Source: Streptomyces sp. CA-210063 (GTDB lineage Bacteria; Actinomycetota; Actinomycetes; Streptomycetales; Streptomycetaceae). Taken from it: DNA of 64,000 bases. Below are positions 37,194-45,291 of the stretch, one piece after another. The DNA lies in assembly GCF_024612015.1 (NCBI RefSeq), contig NZ_CP102512.1:7626001-7690000 (forward strand), read 5' to 3'. The notes under the pieces are model-generated. The model searched no databases and was not told the origin of the DNA. It worked only from the letters and a program-made list of their open reading frames with translations. Numbering within the stretch: the stretch's first letter is position 1; each line of letters starts with the position of its first letter. Position numbers and translations under genes: made by a program.

Positions 37194-38450
37194 TTGATAA
37201 GACCGATGAGACCTTCCTTACGTGTCCTCGTGAGCGTCGTCCTGGTGGCCGGCGCCGTCGCGACTCCCGGCTGGTCCGCTCAGGCAGCACATAACAACGA
37301 GGTGCCCAGCGCCGCGCCGAGCACCGAACGCATCAGCGTCGCCCCCGACGGCACCAGCGGCAACGGGCACTCCACGGACCCCGTGGTCAGCGCCGACGGA
37401 CGCGTCGTGGCCTTCATGTCGTCGGCGACCAACCTCGGCCCCGGCACGGACGTGCGCAACAGCGTCTACTACCGGACGGCTCCCGGTGAGCCGTTGCAGC
37501 GAGTCGTGGTGCCGGGGGAGACGACATCCACGCCCCAACTGTCCGAGTCGGGGCGTTACTTGACCTTCGGCTCGTTCTCGGCCACGACCGGGACGTCCTC
37601 CGTGCATGTCATGGACCTGAGTACCGGGAGCGTCGAGCGTCTGGCACCCGTCATGGACGAGGGCTACCAAGCGTCGTACGGCATCGCGCCGATCAGTGCG
37701 AACGGGCGGTACGTCGCCTTCGTCGCCCGGCCCGCCGTGGACCCGAACGGGGCGTTCGCCTGCCGGGTCATGTTGCTGGATCGGCGGACGCAGCAGGTGC
37801 GGCGGGTCAGTCGGGAGTCGGACGGCTCGAAGAACTTCCATCGGTGCGATCAGATCTCGATGAGCGCGGACGGGCGCAAGGTCGCCTATCTGGAGGGCTA
37901 CTCCGGGCCTGCCACCGGCGATCAGGGCGACATCCTGGTGTACGACCGGAAGAGCGGACGTACCGTGCACGCCGACGCCACCCATGACGGGGCGCCGGCC
38001 AGCACGGCGGCCTTCGCTCCGGTGCTGAGCGCCGACGGCTCCAAGGTCGGCTTCAACTCGCCGGCCACCAACCTGGTCCCCGAGCCTGACACCAACACCA
38101 GCACCGGCTTGAACGCCTTCGTCCGCGATCTGCGCACCGGCACGCTCCAGCGGTACGACGGCCACGACCCCACCGATCTCACCCTGATCTCGGACCTGTC
38201 GGTGAACGGTTCGAAGGTGCTGCTGAACACGGCGGACGCGAATCGTACGTCGCTCGGGCTGGTTCTGCGTGATCTGCGCAGCGGGGAGGAGGAACTGCTG
38301 TCGCCCGGCCAGGACGGCAAGCCTGTCACCGTGGGGGACGCGGCACTGAGCGCGGACGAGTCGGCGGTCGTCTTCGAGTCCTACCACCCCGGTGTGGTGC
38401 CCGAGGACACGAACCTGATCGGTGACGTGTTCGTCCGCACCCTGCGCTGA
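37194..38450 (+). CDS. Secreted TolB-like PD40/WD40 beta-propeller protein
   Basis: A 418-aa exported protein. A Sec signal peptide (LRVLVSVVLVAGAVATPGWSAQA) precedes a propeller of repeated blades with the PD40-type motif SADGRVVAFMSSATNL, SANGRYVAFVAR, SADGRKVAYLEG, SADGSKVGFNSP and SADESAVVFES. The repeats suggest a binding scaffold outside the membrane; the ligand is unknown. The start is probably TTG at 37194, because AAGGGGGAG lies 4 bp upstream; the ATG at 37206 would be 16 bp from that site. A small hairpin (38446-38460) overlaps the stop and a larger one follows. Confidence 0.85.
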   Translation: MIRPMRPSLRVLVSVVLVAGAVATPGWSAQAAHNNEVPSAAPSTERISVAPDGTSGNGHSTDPVVSADGRVVAFMSSATNLGPGTDVRNSVYYRTAPGEPLQRVVVPGETTSTPQLSESGRYLTFGSFSATTGTSSVHVMDLSTGSVERLAPVMDEGYQASYGIAPISANGRYVAFVARPAVDPNGAFACRVMLLDRRTQQVRRVSRESDGSKNFHRCDQISMSADGRKVAYLEGYSGPATGDQGDILVYDRKSGRTVHADATHDGAPASTAAFAPVLSADGSKVGFNSPATNLVPEPDTNTSTGLNAFVRDLRTGTLQRYDGHDPTDLTLISDLSVNGSKVLLNTADANRTSLGLVLRDLRSGEEELLSPGQDGKPVTVGDAALSADESAVVFESYHPGVVPEDTNLIGDVFVRTLR

Positions 38451-38491
38451 GCGGCTCAGCCTCCATTCAGTCGCTGAGCGCCGAGCTGCTG

Positions 38492-38538
38492 GGCGCGGGG
38501 CGGGGGCTGTCCCGTGCGAGCCGCCCCCGTCCCGCGCC
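38492..38538. terminator. Imperfect GC-rich terminator between PD40 gene and LLM oxidoreductase gene
   Basis: Arms 38492-38508 and 38519-38538 are complementary over about 15-17 pairs with a 3-nt bulge, in the gap between convergent genes. A shorter hairpin (GCTGAG/CTCAGC, 38446-38460) spans the PD40 stop codon. The rest of 38451-38671 shows no gene. Confidence 0.6.
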
Positions 38539-38671
38539 ACCGCTCAGAGCACCGGCCCCCCGATGCCCAGCCCGCCACGACCGTATCGATGTTGTTGACC
38601 TGCCAGCCATCTGCGTCCAGGTCCTGTGCGGGGACCTGGTCGCCACGCCTCCGCCCAGCGGGACCAACGCC

Positions 38672-39550
38672 TCAGCCGGCTATCCCCAGCACCCCCGCCA
38701 ACCGCCCCCACGCCTCCCGCGGCAGCACATCCCCCTCCTGCCCATCGACCACCTGCAACGCCACATGATCAGCCCCCGCCGCATGGAACTCCTCCACACG
38801 TGCCCGGATCCGGTCCTCGTCACCCCACGCGTACACCCCGTCGATCAGTCGATCGCTCCCCCCGTCCGCGAGGTCGGACTCCGTGAACCCCAGGCGGAGG
38901 AAGGTGTTCGTGTAGTTCGGCAGGGTCAGGTAGAAGGCGAGGTGGGCGCGGGCGAGGGTCCGGGCGCGGTCCGGGTCGGTCTCCAGTACCACCTTCAGTT
39001 CCGGTGCCAGCAGGGGGCCGTCGCCCAGGGTCTCGCGGGCCTCGGCCGTGTGCTCGGGGGTCACCAGATACGGGTGTGAGCCGGCGGCGCGGTCGCGGGA
39101 CAGGCGGAGCATCCGGGGGCCGAGCGCGGCCAGGACCCGGCGGTCGGCGGGGAGTCCGGCCGCGTCCAGGGCGTCGAGGTAGTCGACCATCGCGGCGTAC
39201 GGGCGCCGGTACTGCTCCGCGAGCTTCGCGTGGCTCACGCCGAGGCCGAGCAGGAAGCGGCCGGGGTGGGCGGCCTCCAGTTCGGCGAAGTGTACGGCCG
39301 TTTCGGCGGCCTCGTGCTGCCAGATGCTCTGGATGCCGGTGGCGACGGTGATGTGTGAGGTCGCCTCGACCAAGGGGACGGCGTGATGGACCGACGTGTT
39401 GCCGCCGAGCCAGATCGCGCCATAGCCGAGTTCCTCCAACTCGGCTGCCACCTCGGCGAGTTCGCCGCGCCGAGCCGGGTCCTCGGCCCGCAGGCCGCCG
39501 CTCCAGATGCCGTACCGTCCCACGCTGGTCTCTTCGTTCGCTTTGGCCAT
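38672..39550 (-). CDS. LLM-class F420-dependent oxidoreductase
   Basis: A 292-aa TIM-barrel flavin/F420 oxidoreductase of the luciferase-like monooxygenase class (TIGR03620-like). It shows YGIWSGGLR at the N-terminus, LEELGYGAIWLGGN, ITVATGIQSIWQHE, and GRFLLGLGVSHAKLAEQYRRPYAAMVDYLDAL, the segment that holds the cofactor phosphate and Ser/His residues. Actinomycetes use F420-linked members for redox of unknown small molecules. Start is ATG 39550. It is convergent with the PD40 gene and divergent from the GH43 genes. Confidence 0.9.
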   Translation of the reverse strand: MAKANEETSVGRYGIWSGGLRAEDPARRGELAEVAAELEELGYGAIWLGGNTSVHHAVPLVEATSHITVATGIQSIWQHEAAETAVHFAELEAAHPGRFLLGLGVSHAKLAEQYRRPYAAMVDYLDALDAAGLPADRRVLAALGPRMLRLSRDRAAGSHPYLVTPEHTAEARETLGDGPLLAPELKVVLETDPDRARTLARAHLAFYLTLPNYTNTFLRLGFTESDLADGGSDRLIDGVYAWGDEDRIRARVEEFHAAGADHVALQVVDGQEGDVLPREAWGRLAGVLGIAG

Positions 39551-39670
39551 GCAAACGCCAACCCGGCCGCCTTCGCGATCTATTCCGGATGGGCCGTCGA
39601 CGTCAATCGTGTCGCATCCATTGACGTTCCTGCTGCCTCAGCTTTACCGTCTGGCCGAAGTTACGCACAG

Positions 39671-39688
39671 TGTTCGCAATTTCGAACA
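39671..39688. promoter_or_regulatory. Palindromic operator candidate upstream of the GH43 genes
   Basis: TGTTCG (39671-39676) and CGAACA (39683-39688) form a perfect 6-bp inverted repeat with a 6-bp spacer, 75 bp upstream of the GTG of the first GH43 gene and 121 bp from the LLM start. It suits a sugar-responsive dimeric repressor; no regulator gene is adjacent. Confidence 0.45.
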
Positions 39689-39762
39689 ATCCCCCCGGTA
39701 TCTCCCCCCGAATCTCCCCCCGATATTTCCCCCTCTCGAGCCGCTCCCCGAAGGGACTTGCC

Positions 39763-41265
39763 GTGTTCCGCATCGCAGTCCGTCACTGGGTGACGTTGGG
39801 GGCCGCATTGCTGGCCCTCTTCGCGTCGCTCCTCGCCGTCCAGCCCACGCAGCAGGCCGCCGCTGCCGACGGCAAGCCGTACACCAACCCGGTCAAGTCC
39901 CAGAAGGGCGCCGATCCGTGGCTGGAGTACTACAACGGCAACTACTACCTGGTGACGACCTCGTTCACCGGTGAGCTGACCATGCGGAAGTCGCCGACGC
40001 TCGCCGGGCTGAGCACCGCGCCCAGCGTGCAGGTGTGGTCGGACAGCACCAGCAGCCGCAACTGGAACATGTGGGCCCCGGAGATCCACTTCTTCGACGG
40101 CAAGTGGTACCTCTACTACTCCGCCGGGCCGCGCGGCTCCGCCTGCTGCGACGACCAGCGCACCCATGTGCTGGAGAGCTCCGGCTCCGACCCGATGGGG
40201 CCGTACACCCACAAGAACACCTTCACCGGCTCCAACCTGAACCCCAACGGCTGGCTGATCGACGCCAGCGTGCTCAAGCACAACAACAAGCTGTACCTGG
40301 TGGGCAGCGGTTCGGCCGGCGGCAGCAAGCAGAGCCTCGTCATCGCGCCGCTCAGCAACCCGTACACGCTCGCCAGCTCCACCTTCACCGTCATCTCCAG
40401 CCCGACGCTCAGCTGGGAGACGCAGAGCGGTGAGGTCAACGAAGGACCCGAGCCGCTCTACCGCAACGGGCGTACCTTCCTCGTCTACTCCGCCAGCGCC
40501 TGCTGGGGTCCCGACTACAAGCTCGGACAGTTGGAGCTGACCGGTTCCGACCCGCTGCTCGCCTCCGCCTGGACGAAGAAGCAGACGCCGGTCTTCCAGC
40601 GCAGTGACGCCAACAGTGTGTACGCGCCCGGCCACAACGGGTTCTTCACCTCGCCCGACGGCACGGAGAACTGGATCGTCTATCACGCGAACGACGCGGC
40701 CGGTGACGGATGCGACAACGGGCGTACGACCCGTGCGCAGAAGTTCACCTGGAACTCCGACGGCACGCCCAACTTCGGCACCCCGGTCGCCCTCGGCGCG
40801 ACGATCGCCGGTCCGTCCGGTGAGACGGCGACGACGCCGACGGCGTACACGATCGTCAACCGCAACAGCGGCAAGTGCCTCGACGTCAACGGCGGCGGCA
40901 CGGCCGACGGGACCAACATCCTCCAGTGGACCTGCAACGGCGGGGCCAACCAGAAGTGGCGTGTCGAGGACATGGCCGACGACACCAGCCGGCTGGTGAA
41001 CGTGGCCACCGGCAAGGTCGCGGACGTCGCCGAATGCGCGAGCGCCGACGGCGCCGACATCCGGCAGTGGTCCTGGCTGAACAACAACTGCCAGAAGTTC
41101 CGCATGGTCTACCTCGGCGGCGACTACGTGCGGATCGTCAACGCCGCCACCGGCAAGGTCGCCGACGTCGCCGACTGTTCCACGGCCAACGGCGCGGACG
41201 TACGCCAGTGGACCTGGCTCAACAACAACTGCCAGCAGTGGCGGCTCGTCCCCACGACCGCCTGA
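39763..41265 (+). CDS. Secreted GH43 arabinofuranosidase/arabinanase-type enzyme with C-terminal ricin-type (CBM13) domain
   Basis: A 500-aa exported glycoside hydrolase. A signal peptide (VTLGAALLALFASLLAVQPTQQAAA) is followed by a GH43 five-bladed propeller with general-base Asp in KGADPWLEYYNGNYYL, NMWAPEIHFFDGKWYLYYSA, and acid Glu in VNEGPEPLYRNGRTFL. From about residue 365 a ricin-B-type CBM13 domain has three QxW-like repeats (CLDVNGGGTADGTNILQW, ADGADIRQWSW, ANGADVRQWTW). The likely substrate is arabinan or arabinoxylan side chains. The GTG at 39763 follows GAAGGGA. It lies 39 bp upstream of a second GH43 gene, so they form a probable operon behind the palindrome at 39671. Confidence 0.92.
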   Translation: MFRIAVRHWVTLGAALLALFASLLAVQPTQQAAAADGKPYTNPVKSQKGADPWLEYYNGNYYLVTTSFTGELTMRKSPTLAGLSTAPSVQVWSDSTSSRNWNMWAPEIHFFDGKWYLYYSAGPRGSACCDDQRTHVLESSGSDPMGPYTHKNTFTGSNLNPNGWLIDASVLKHNNKLYLVGSGSAGGSKQSLVIAPLSNPYTLASSTFTVISSPTLSWETQSGEVNEGPEPLYRNGRTFLVYSASACWGPDYKLGQLELTGSDPLLASAWTKKQTPVFQRSDANSVYAPGHNGFFTSPDGTENWIVYHANDAAGDGCDNGRTTRAQKFTWNSDGTPNFGTPVALGATIAGPSGETATTPTAYTIVNRNSGKCLDVNGGGTADGTNILQWTCNGGANQKWRVEDMADDTSRLVNVATGKVADVAECASADGADIRQWSWLNNNCQKFRMVYLGGDYVRIVNAATGKVADVADCSTANGADVRQWTWLNNNCQQWRLVPTTA

Positions 41266-41304
41266 TTCCCCACATCCTTGATCCGCGAAGGGCCGCAACA
41301 CGAC

Positions 41305-42753
41305 ATGAGACGACTCGTCAGACGGGTTCTGGTGGCCGCCGCCGCCGCGCTCGCGGTGCTCACCACCGTGACCACCCCCGCCCAGGCCGCCGCCCCGGCG
41401 TCCCCCGCCGTCACCTTCACCAACCCGATCGCCGAACAGCGGGCCGACCCGCACATCCACAAGCACACCGACGGCTACTACTACTTCACGGCCACCGTCC
41501 CCGCGTACGACAAGATCGTGATGCGCCGGGCCACCACCCTCCAGGGCCTCGCCACGGCCACGGAGACCACCATCTGGACCAAGCACGCCAGCGGTGACAT
41601 GGGCGCGCACATCTGGGCGCCGGAGATCCACTTCATCGACGGCAAGTGGTACGTGTACTTCGCGGCCGGTGCCTCGAACGACATCTGGAAGATCCGCCCG
41701 TACGTCCTGGAGACCAGCGCGGCCAACCCGCTGACCGGCACGTGGACCGAGAAGGGCCGGATCTCCCTGCCCCTGGACACGTTCTCGCTGGACGCCACCA
41801 CCTTCACGCTCAACGGCACCCGCTATCTCAGCTGGGCGCAGAACGACCCGGCGGTCGGCACCGGCACCAACCTGTACCTGGCGAAGATGTCCAACCCCTG
41901 GACCATCAGCGGCAGCCCGGTGATGATCTCCAAGCCCGAGTACTCCTGGGAGACCGTCGGCCACCGCGTCAACGAGGGCCCGGCCGTCATCCAGCGGAAC
42001 GGCAAGGTCTTCATGACCTACTCGGCCAGCGCCACCGACGCCAACTACTGCCTGGGCCTGCTGACCGCCTCCGCCACTGCGGACCTCATGAACCCGGCCT
42101 CCTGGGCGAAGACCTCGACGCCGGTCTTCAAGAGCAACGCGGCCACCGGCCAGTACGGCCCCGGCCACAACACCTTCACGGTGTCCGAGGACGGCAAGTC
42201 GGACATCCTCGTCTACCACGACCGCAACTACAAGGACATCAGCGGCGACCCGCTCAACGACCCCAACCGCCGTACCCGCTACCAGAAGCTGTACTGGAAC
42301 GCCGACGGCACACCCAACCTCGGCATCCCCGTGGCTGATGGAGTGACGCCCGTCCGCCTCTCCTCGTACAACTACCCGGACCGGTTCATCCGGCACTGGG
42401 AGTACCGGGCGAAGCTGGAGGCCAACGTCACCAACCTCGCCGACTCGCAGTTCCGGGTCGTCACCGGCCTCGCGGGCAGCGGCACGGTCTCGCTGGAGTC
42501 GGCGAACTTCCCCGGCTACTACCTCCGCCACAAGAACAACGAGCTGTGGGTGGAGAAGGACGACGGCACGGCGCTCTTCGACGCGGACGCCTCGTTCCAC
42601 CAGCGGGCCGGGCTCGCGGACACCGCGGCCGGGGTCTCGTACGAGTCGTACAACTTCCCCGGCCGGTACATCCGGCACTTCAACAACCTGCTCTACACCC
42701 AGCCGGTGAGCACGGCTCTCGACCGGCAGGACGCCACGTTCTACAAGGAGTAG
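41305..42753 (+). CDS. Secreted GH43 exo-arabinofuranosidase with C-terminal AbfB (CBM42) domain
   Basis: A 482-aa exported enzyme. The signal peptide (RRVLVAAAAALAVLTTVTTPAQAAA) precedes a GH43 propeller with QRADPHIHKHTDGYYYF, HIWAPEIHFIDGKWYVYFAA and VNEGPAVIQRNGKVFMTY, giving the catalytic Asp and Glu. Residues about 345-480 form an AbfB-type CBM42 (VRLSSYNYPDRFIRHWEYRA, then SANFPGYYLRHKNNELWV and YNFPGRYIRHFNN), which binds arabinofuranose side chains. The layout matches known Streptomyces exo-1,5-alpha-L-arabinofuranosidases. The ATG at 41305 follows GAAGGG at about 12 bp; a TTG at 41278 is an alternative. It complements the upstream CBM13 enzyme in arabinan breakdown. Confidence 0.92.
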   Translation: MRRLVRRVLVAAAAALAVLTTVTTPAQAAAPASPAVTFTNPIAEQRADPHIHKHTDGYYYFTATVPAYDKIVMRRATTLQGLATATETTIWTKHASGDMGAHIWAPEIHFIDGKWYVYFAAGASNDIWKIRPYVLETSAANPLTGTWTEKGRISLPLDTFSLDATTFTLNGTRYLSWAQNDPAVGTGTNLYLAKMSNPWTISGSPVMISKPEYSWETVGHRVNEGPAVIQRNGKVFMTYSASATDANYCLGLLTASATADLMNPASWAKTSTPVFKSNAATGQYGPGHNTFTVSEDGKSDILVYHDRNYKDISGDPLNDPNRRTRYQKLYWNADGTPNLGIPVADGVTPVRLSSYNYPDRFIRHWEYRAKLEANVTNLADSQFRVVTGLAGSGTVSLESANFPGYYLRHKNNELWVEKDDGTALFDADASFHQRAGLADTAAGVSYESYNFPGRYIRHFNNLLYTQPVSTALDRQDATFYKE

Positions 42754-42805
42754 GGGCGGCAAGTCGGTTTTGCCTGTCGGACGCGCCGTTGGGGCGTGGG
42801 GCCGT

Positions 42806-42865
42806 CGCGATCCAGCCAGTTCGTCGTGGCTGGTCGCGCAGTTCCCCGCGCCCCTTACGGGGCGC
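42806..42865. terminator. Double hairpin (abundant Streptomyces intergenic type) between GH43 and response regulator genes
   Basis: The first hairpin pairs 42806-42818 with 42827-42838 (one bulged T); the second pairs GCGCCCC (42848-42854) with GGGGCGC (42859-42865) around TTAC. The sequence CGCAGTTCCCCGCGCCCC between them is a motif I know from many Streptomyces intergenic regions. The second hairpin contains the stop codon of the convergent response regulator. Confidence 0.7.
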
Positions 42866-43544
42866 CCGGGGTCGGCGGTGTTACCTGGATCAGGCCCGAC
42901 TGGTACGCCATCACCACCAGTTGAGCCCTGTCCCGAGCCCCCAGCTTCGTCATCGCCCGGTGGACATGGGTGCGTACCGTCAGCGGGCTGACGTACAGCT
43001 TCTCGGCGATCTCGTCGTTGGAGTGGCCCTCGGCGGCCAGGGCCATCACCTCGCGTTCTCGGGTCGTGAGGGTGGTCAGCTGGTCGGGGGTGGCGAGGCG
43101 GTTGCCGGGGGCGGGGGCGGCGAGGAAGCGGGTGATGAGGGTGCGGGTGGCGGCGGGGGAGAGGAGCGTGTCGCCGGCGGCCACCGTGCGGATGCCGTCG
43201 AGGAGCGCGTCGGCGGTGACGTCCTTGCCGAGGAAGCCGCTCGCCCCGGAGCGCAGCGCCTGGGCCACGTACTCGTCGATCTCGAAGGTCGTGAGGATCA
43301 GTACGCGGGTGTCGGCCAGTTCCTCGTCGGCGCAGATGACCGCCGTGGCGGTGAGCCCGTCGGTGCCGGGCATGCGGATGTCCATGAGGACCACGTCGGG
43401 GCGGTGAATGCGGACGAGGTCGACCGCCTCCCGGCCGTCCGTGGCCTCGGCGATCACCTCCAGGTCCTCGCAGGAGTCGATGAGGATCCGGAAGGTGGCC
43501 CGCAGCAGAGCCTGGTCGTCGGCGAGCAGGACGCGAATGGTCAT
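42855..43544 (-). CDS. NarL/FixJ-family response regulator
   Basis: A 229-aa two-component regulator. The receiver domain has VLLADDQALLR, phospho-acceptor Asp55 in DVVLMDIRMPG and a Lys in SGFLGKDVTAD; the C-terminal LuxR-type HTH has TTREREVMALAAEGHSNDEIAEKLYVSPLTVRTHV. It should be phosphorylated by the histidine kinase whose gene ends 22 bp upstream. Start is ATG 43544. Its stop codon sits inside the loop of a hairpin. No target genes are evident, but the MMPL exporter on the same strand is a candidate. Confidence 0.95.
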   Translation of the reverse strand: MTIRVLLADDQALLRATFRILIDSCEDLEVIAEATDGREAVDLVRIHRPDVVLMDIRMPGTDGLTATAVICADEELADTRVLILTTFEIDEYVAQALRSGASGFLGKDVTADALLDGIRTVAAGDTLLSPAATRTLITRFLAAPAPGNRLATPDQLTTLTTREREVMALAAEGHSNDEIAEKLYVSPLTVRTHVHRAMTKLGARDRAQLVVMAYQSGLIQVTPPTPGAP

Positions 43545-43566
43545 GGGGCTGTTCTACTTCCGCTGG

Positions 43567-44814
43567 TCATGGGGTCTGGTCCAGCACTTCGGGTGCGGGG
43601 GTGCGAGGGCGGGTGCGCAGCGGGAGGTCCGTGGTGACCTCGAAGCCGCCTTCGGGACGGTGACCGGCGCGTAGGCAGCCGCCGACGGACTGGGCGCGCT
43701 CGCGCATGCCGATGAGGCCGAAACCACGGCCGGATGCCGGGGAGCCCTGGGGGCGGGGCGTGCCGTCGTCGCTGACCGTGATCGTCAGATGGGACTCCGC
43801 GTACGCGAGGCGGATGCGCGCCGCGTCCACGGCGGCGTGCTTGCTGACGTTGGTGAGGGCCTCCTGCACGATCCGGTACGCGGTCAGGTCCACGCCGGGG
43901 TCGAGCGGCCCCGGGGCGCCCTCCGTGGTGACGGTGACCGTGAGGCCGGCGGATTCGCACGCGGCCGTCAGCTCCGGGAGCCGGTCGAGCCCGGGGGTGG
44001 GGGCGAGCGGCGCCTCGGGGTCGTCGGGCCGGCGCAGTACGCCGACGGTGGCCTTCAGCTCGCGCAGCGCCGACGACGTGGTACCCGTGAGGTCGGTGAG
44101 GATCCGGTGGGCCTGCTCGGGATCGATACGGGTGAGGTGCGCGGCGGTGCCCGCCTGGGCGTTGGCGAGGGCCAGGTGGTGGGCGACCACGTCGTGCAGA
44201 TCGCGCGCGATGCGCATCCGTTCCTCGGTGACCCGGAGGCGGGCCTCCTCCTCCCGGGTGCGCTCGGCGTGTTCGGCGCGGGCCTGCACCGACTTCAGGT
44301 AGGCGCGCCGGATCTGGGTCCCCCGGCCCGCGGCGAGGGGCAGCAGCAGCCAGAAGACGGGGCCGATCGTCCTGAGCAGCAGCGAGAGGTGATCCATGGA
44401 GTCGGAGAACACGGCCGCGAGCGTCATCGCCGCGATGGTGGTGAGGCCGTAGACGCGGGTGGTGTCCCGGTCGGTGAGCGTGGCCAGCCAGTAGAGCGCC
44501 GCCATGATCGGTGCCAGCAGCAGGGGGGTGAGCAGATAGCCCATCGTGATCGCGACCCCGGTGCAGACCACGGTCACGACGAGGGCGGCGCGCGGATGGG
44601 TGCGGTGCTTGAGCAGGGCGAGACAGGACACACCCATGACGGCGACGCCGACCTTTCCCTGGCCCGGCGGCTCGGCGCCGGGCAGGGTGAGCACGCTGCC
44701 GAGGACCACGCAGCCCATCAGCGCCATGGCCATCGCGAGATCGACGAGGAAGGGATGGCGGTGCTGGAAATCCTCCAGGCGGTCCGCGTAGCGCCGGTCC
44801 AGGCTGATACTCAT
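43567..44814 (-). CDS. NarL-type sensor histidine kinase
   Basis: A 415-aa membrane kinase. About five membrane helices occupy residues 20-165 (for example LVDLAMAMALMGCVVLGSVL and LTTIAAMTLAAVF), with no large extracellular sensor. A HisKA_3 dimerisation domain follows, with His207 in RIARDLHDVVAHHL, then a HATPase_c domain (DLTAYRIVQEALTNVSKHA, VSDDGTPRP, GFGLIGMRERAQSVGG). The ATG at 44814 follows GGAGT; the frame stays open upstream. It pairs with the response regulator 22 bp downstream. The lack of a sensor domain suggests it reads an envelope or membrane signal. Confidence 0.95.
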   Translation of the reverse strand: MSISLDRRYADRLEDFQHRHPFLVDLAMAMALMGCVVLGSVLTLPGAEPPGQGKVGVAVMGVSCLALLKHRTHPRAALVVTVVCTGVAITMGYLLTPLLLAPIMAALYWLATLTDRDTTRVYGLTTIAAMTLAAVFSDSMDHLSLLLRTIGPVFWLLLPLAAGRGTQIRRAYLKSVQARAEHAERTREEEARLRVTEERMRIARDLHDVVAHHLALANAQAGTAAHLTRIDPEQAHRILTDLTGTTSSALRELKATVGVLRRPDDPEAPLAPTPGLDRLPELTAACESAGLTVTVTTEGAPGPLDPGVDLTAYRIVQEALTNVSKHAAVDAARIRLAYAESHLTITVSDDGTPRPQGSPASGRGFGLIGMRERAQSVGGCLRAGHRPEGGFEVTTDLPLRTRPRTPAPEVLDQTP

Positions 44815-45291
44815 CGGGGACTCCGGTCGGTGGGGCGGGGAACCATGGTGGGCGACGTCGGGTGCCAACGCCCCGAGGGCCGTCCGTGTTCTTCGCCACG
44901 GACGGCCCCCCGGTGGGGGTTGCAACTGCTCCTTGAGGAGCGCGAACGAGGTCGTATTAGCTCGATCGTGTGATGGTCGGCATCCGGGCTTGCGGTGCTC
45001 TGGGCCGTTCGGGCTACGGTGACTGTGCGATCTGGGACGCCGGGTACGGCGCCAGCGTGCGGGGCCCCCGCTCCACCGGAGTGATGGTTCGGGGCCTCTC
45101 CGTTGCCTCTGGCCGTACTCACATGGCCAGGTCGCACAGGGAACCGGCCTCCTGGGCCCGGACCACGGACAGGATCCGTGTCGCCGCCCCGGGGCTGAGT
45201 ACGCTGGGGACCAGTACGCCCAAGACCGTTCGGGGCGTGCGGCTGAACAGGCTCACCCCTGCTCAGTGCAAAGGAACGGTGGGCGGTCGGA
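44815..45291. other. 477-bp intergenic region with no supported gene
   Basis: This lies between the MMPL stop and the histidine kinase start, both on the minus strand. Reading frames open through it on both strands lack coding character and ribosome sites. The AT-richer stretch near 44935-44975 (ATTAGCTCGATCG) is the likely promoter area for the two-component operon. I see no RNA gene. Confidence 0.5.

Noticed and set aside
39661..42762. Long minus-strand open frame opposite the GH43 genes
   Set aside because: It is a Gly/Val/Arg-rich antisense frame with no start signal or domain, while the plus strand has signal peptides and GH43 motifs.
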